From: Pseudomonas antarctica
GTDB lineage: Bacteria; Pseudomonadota; Gammaproteobacteria; Pseudomonadales; Pseudomonadaceae
Direction of reading: 5' to 3'
DNA length: 64,000 bases
NCBI RefSeq assembly: GCF_900624995.1
Contig: NZ_UYXQ01000005.1
Span: 1 to 64,000, forward strand
Position 1 is the stretch's first letter, and each line of letters begins with the position of its first letter. The notes under the pieces were generated by a model, which did no database searches, was not told where the DNA came from, and saw only the letters and a program-made list of their open reading frames with translations. The translations under genes and the position numbers were made by a program. Shown one piece after another: positions 62,999-64,000 of this stretch.

Positions 62999-64000
62999 TC
63001 ACGCTGTTTTCAGACGTTCGGCTAATGCCGTCGCCAGTTGTGCGGTTAATCCGTACACTGACAATTGCGGGTTAGCCCCAATACTGGTGGGGAATAACGA
63101 GCCGTCGTGGATCGACAGGTTGCGCAACTGGTGATGGCGGCCGAGGCTGTCGGCCACTGCGTTTTTTGGATCTTCGCCCATGGCGCAACCGCCCATCACG
63201 TGGGCGCTGCCCAGTGTGGTTCGATGCAATTCCAGGCTCAGACCGTCGATCAGGCTGCGCGCCTCGGCCAGGGTGTTCACGTAACGGGCATCGTGATGCA
63301 GCGGCTTGACTGACTTGGCGCCCGCCGCGAACTGAATCTCGGCCATGCTGTGGAAGGCACGGCGCAGGCCGTCCCACGCGTAGGGCGAAACCTGGTAGTC
63401 GAGCACCGGCGTGCCGTCCCCGCGTAATTCCACTGTGCCGCCAGGGCTGTCGGGGTGGAAACCGTCGCGCAGCAGCGCGAGCATGGCGTGGGTGTGGGGC
63501 AATTGGCTCATGTCGAGCGCGTTCCCCGTGCCGTAGCCGCCGAACAGGGTGCTGGCCAATCCCGGGTGTAACGGCGGTGCCTCCAGCTTGTAGGACATTT
63601 TGCCGGTGGTGCCGTCCAGCCATTGGAAGTGATCGGAGTAAATCGACTGCGGCGCGCCGTAGAACGGGTTGATCACGTCATCGAACACGCCGGCGGAGAA
63701 GTTCACCAAGTGCAGGAACGTTCGCTTGCCCACGCGCGAATGCGGGTCGGGCGCGTCCGAGCGCATCAGCAGTGCTGGGCTGTTGATGCCACCGCCCGCG
63801 AGCACGTAATGCTTGGCCTTGACCGTAATCTTGCGCCCGGTGGGCGCCACGCAGCGTTCGTCCATCGCCACGCATTCCAGGCTGCTGATGGTGTCGCCGC
63901 TGTATTTGAGTCGTTCTGCGCGGGCGAGATACAGCAGTTCGCCGCCCTTCTCCAGCGTGGACGGAATGGTGGTCACCAGCATCGACTGCTTGGCGTTGAC
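62999..64000 (-). CDS. GMC-family oxidoreductase (partial, N-terminus beyond window)
   Basis: C-terminal 334 residues of a glucose-methanol-choline flavoenzyme; the frame runs on past base 64000. HVMGGCAMGEDPKN and the terminal active-site block DGSLFPTSIGANPQLSVYGL are GMC_oxred_C signatures, and YVLAGGGINSPALLMRS fits the FAD-binding domain. It resembles the choline-dehydrogenase-like protein I recall next to coaD in PAO1. Substrate cannot be judged. Confidence 0.88.
   Translation of the reverse strand, partial: VNAKQSMLVTTIPSTLEKGGELLYLARAERLKYSGDTISSLECVAMDERCVAPTGRKITVKAKHYVLAGGGINSPALLMRSDAPDPHSRVGKRTFLHLVNFSAGVFDDVINPFYGAPQSIYSDHFQWLDGTTGKMSYKLEAPPLHPGLASTLFGGYGTGNALDMSQLPHTHAMLALLRDGFHPDSPGGTVELRGDGTPVLDYQVSPYAWDGLRRAFHSMAEIQFAAGAKSVKPLHHDARYVNTLAEARSLIDGLSLELHRTTLGSAHVMGGCAMGEDPKNAVADSLGRHHQLRNLSIHDGSLFPTSIGANPQLSVYGLTAQLATALAERLKTA

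Overview
The window is high-GC chromosomal DNA from a Pseudomonas, most likely of the P. fluorescens group. Three things point there: dense REP/REPIN palindromes between genes (arms such as GTGGGAGCTGGCTTGCCTG or GTGGGAGCGGGCTTGCTCG), strong AGGAG-type ribosome sites, and a gene order that, from memory, follows P. aeruginosa PAO1 from about PA0303 to PA0364 (spuG-spuH-hacB, serA, aaaA-rpiA-ilvA, rppH-ptsP, lgt-thyA, folA, ilvD, mutM, fdx1, coaD). I see no tRNA, rRNA, CRISPR array, prophage or intact insertion sequence. Species-specific blocks are inserted in this conserved backbone.

Layout. 1-5 kb: end of a polyamine ABC transporter (potH partial, potI), an HD-domain hydrolase, a GlxA-type regulator, an AhpD-like protein and an AraC regulator. 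5-7.4 kb: a penicillin-acylase/AHL-acylase. 7.5-12.1 kb: a convergent accessory cluster of a GNAT-type N-acyltransferase, an arginase-fold enzyme, a DegT aminotransferase, two SMR-type half-transporters and a thioredoxin-like membrane protein. 12.2-16.4 kb: an alpha/beta hydrolase, a secreted DUF2059-like protein, a 2OG-Fe(II) oxygenase, DUF523, a shortened solute-binding protein and DUF4399. 16.4-22.1 kb: serA and the divergent D-2-hydroxyglutarate dehydrogenase (coupled steps of serine synthesis), a FAH-family enzyme and two tandem YjiK-like proteins. 22.1-26.7 kb: autotransporter aminopeptidase, rpiA, ilvA. 26.8-28.9 kb: a membrane operon DUF2269 / SDR-DoxX / DUF2269. 29-35.4 kb: HAD phosphatase, rppH, ptsP, NRDE protein, lgt, thyA.

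35.5-38.3 kb: cadR/cadA divergent pair with a textbook MerR-type promoter. 38.35-45.1 kb: a phosphonate locus (LysR regulator, PhnT/PhnU/PhnS-type importer, FAD amine oxidase, PhnZ-like HD oxygenase); the importer is bracketed by two direct copies of a palindromic repeat of 113-121 bp. 45.2-47 kb: three tandem paralogous genes for proteins built from paired calcium-loop (DxDxDG) modules; I do not recognise the family, and this is the best candidate here for something undescribed. 47-50.3 kb: a DUF3482 GTPase and DUF2868 membrane partner, then folA. 50.4-55.2 kb: cystine transporter, a phosphorylcholine-phosphatase-like HAD enzyme, ilvD. 55.6-64 kb: a DUF4153 membrane protein, a Bcr/CflA-type MFS pump, an RlmI-like methyltransferase, an HDOD protein, mutM, ferredoxin, coaD and the 3' part of a GMC oxidoreductase that runs off the window.

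All assignments come from reading translations and motifs; no database search was made. Locus comparisons with PAO1 are from memory.
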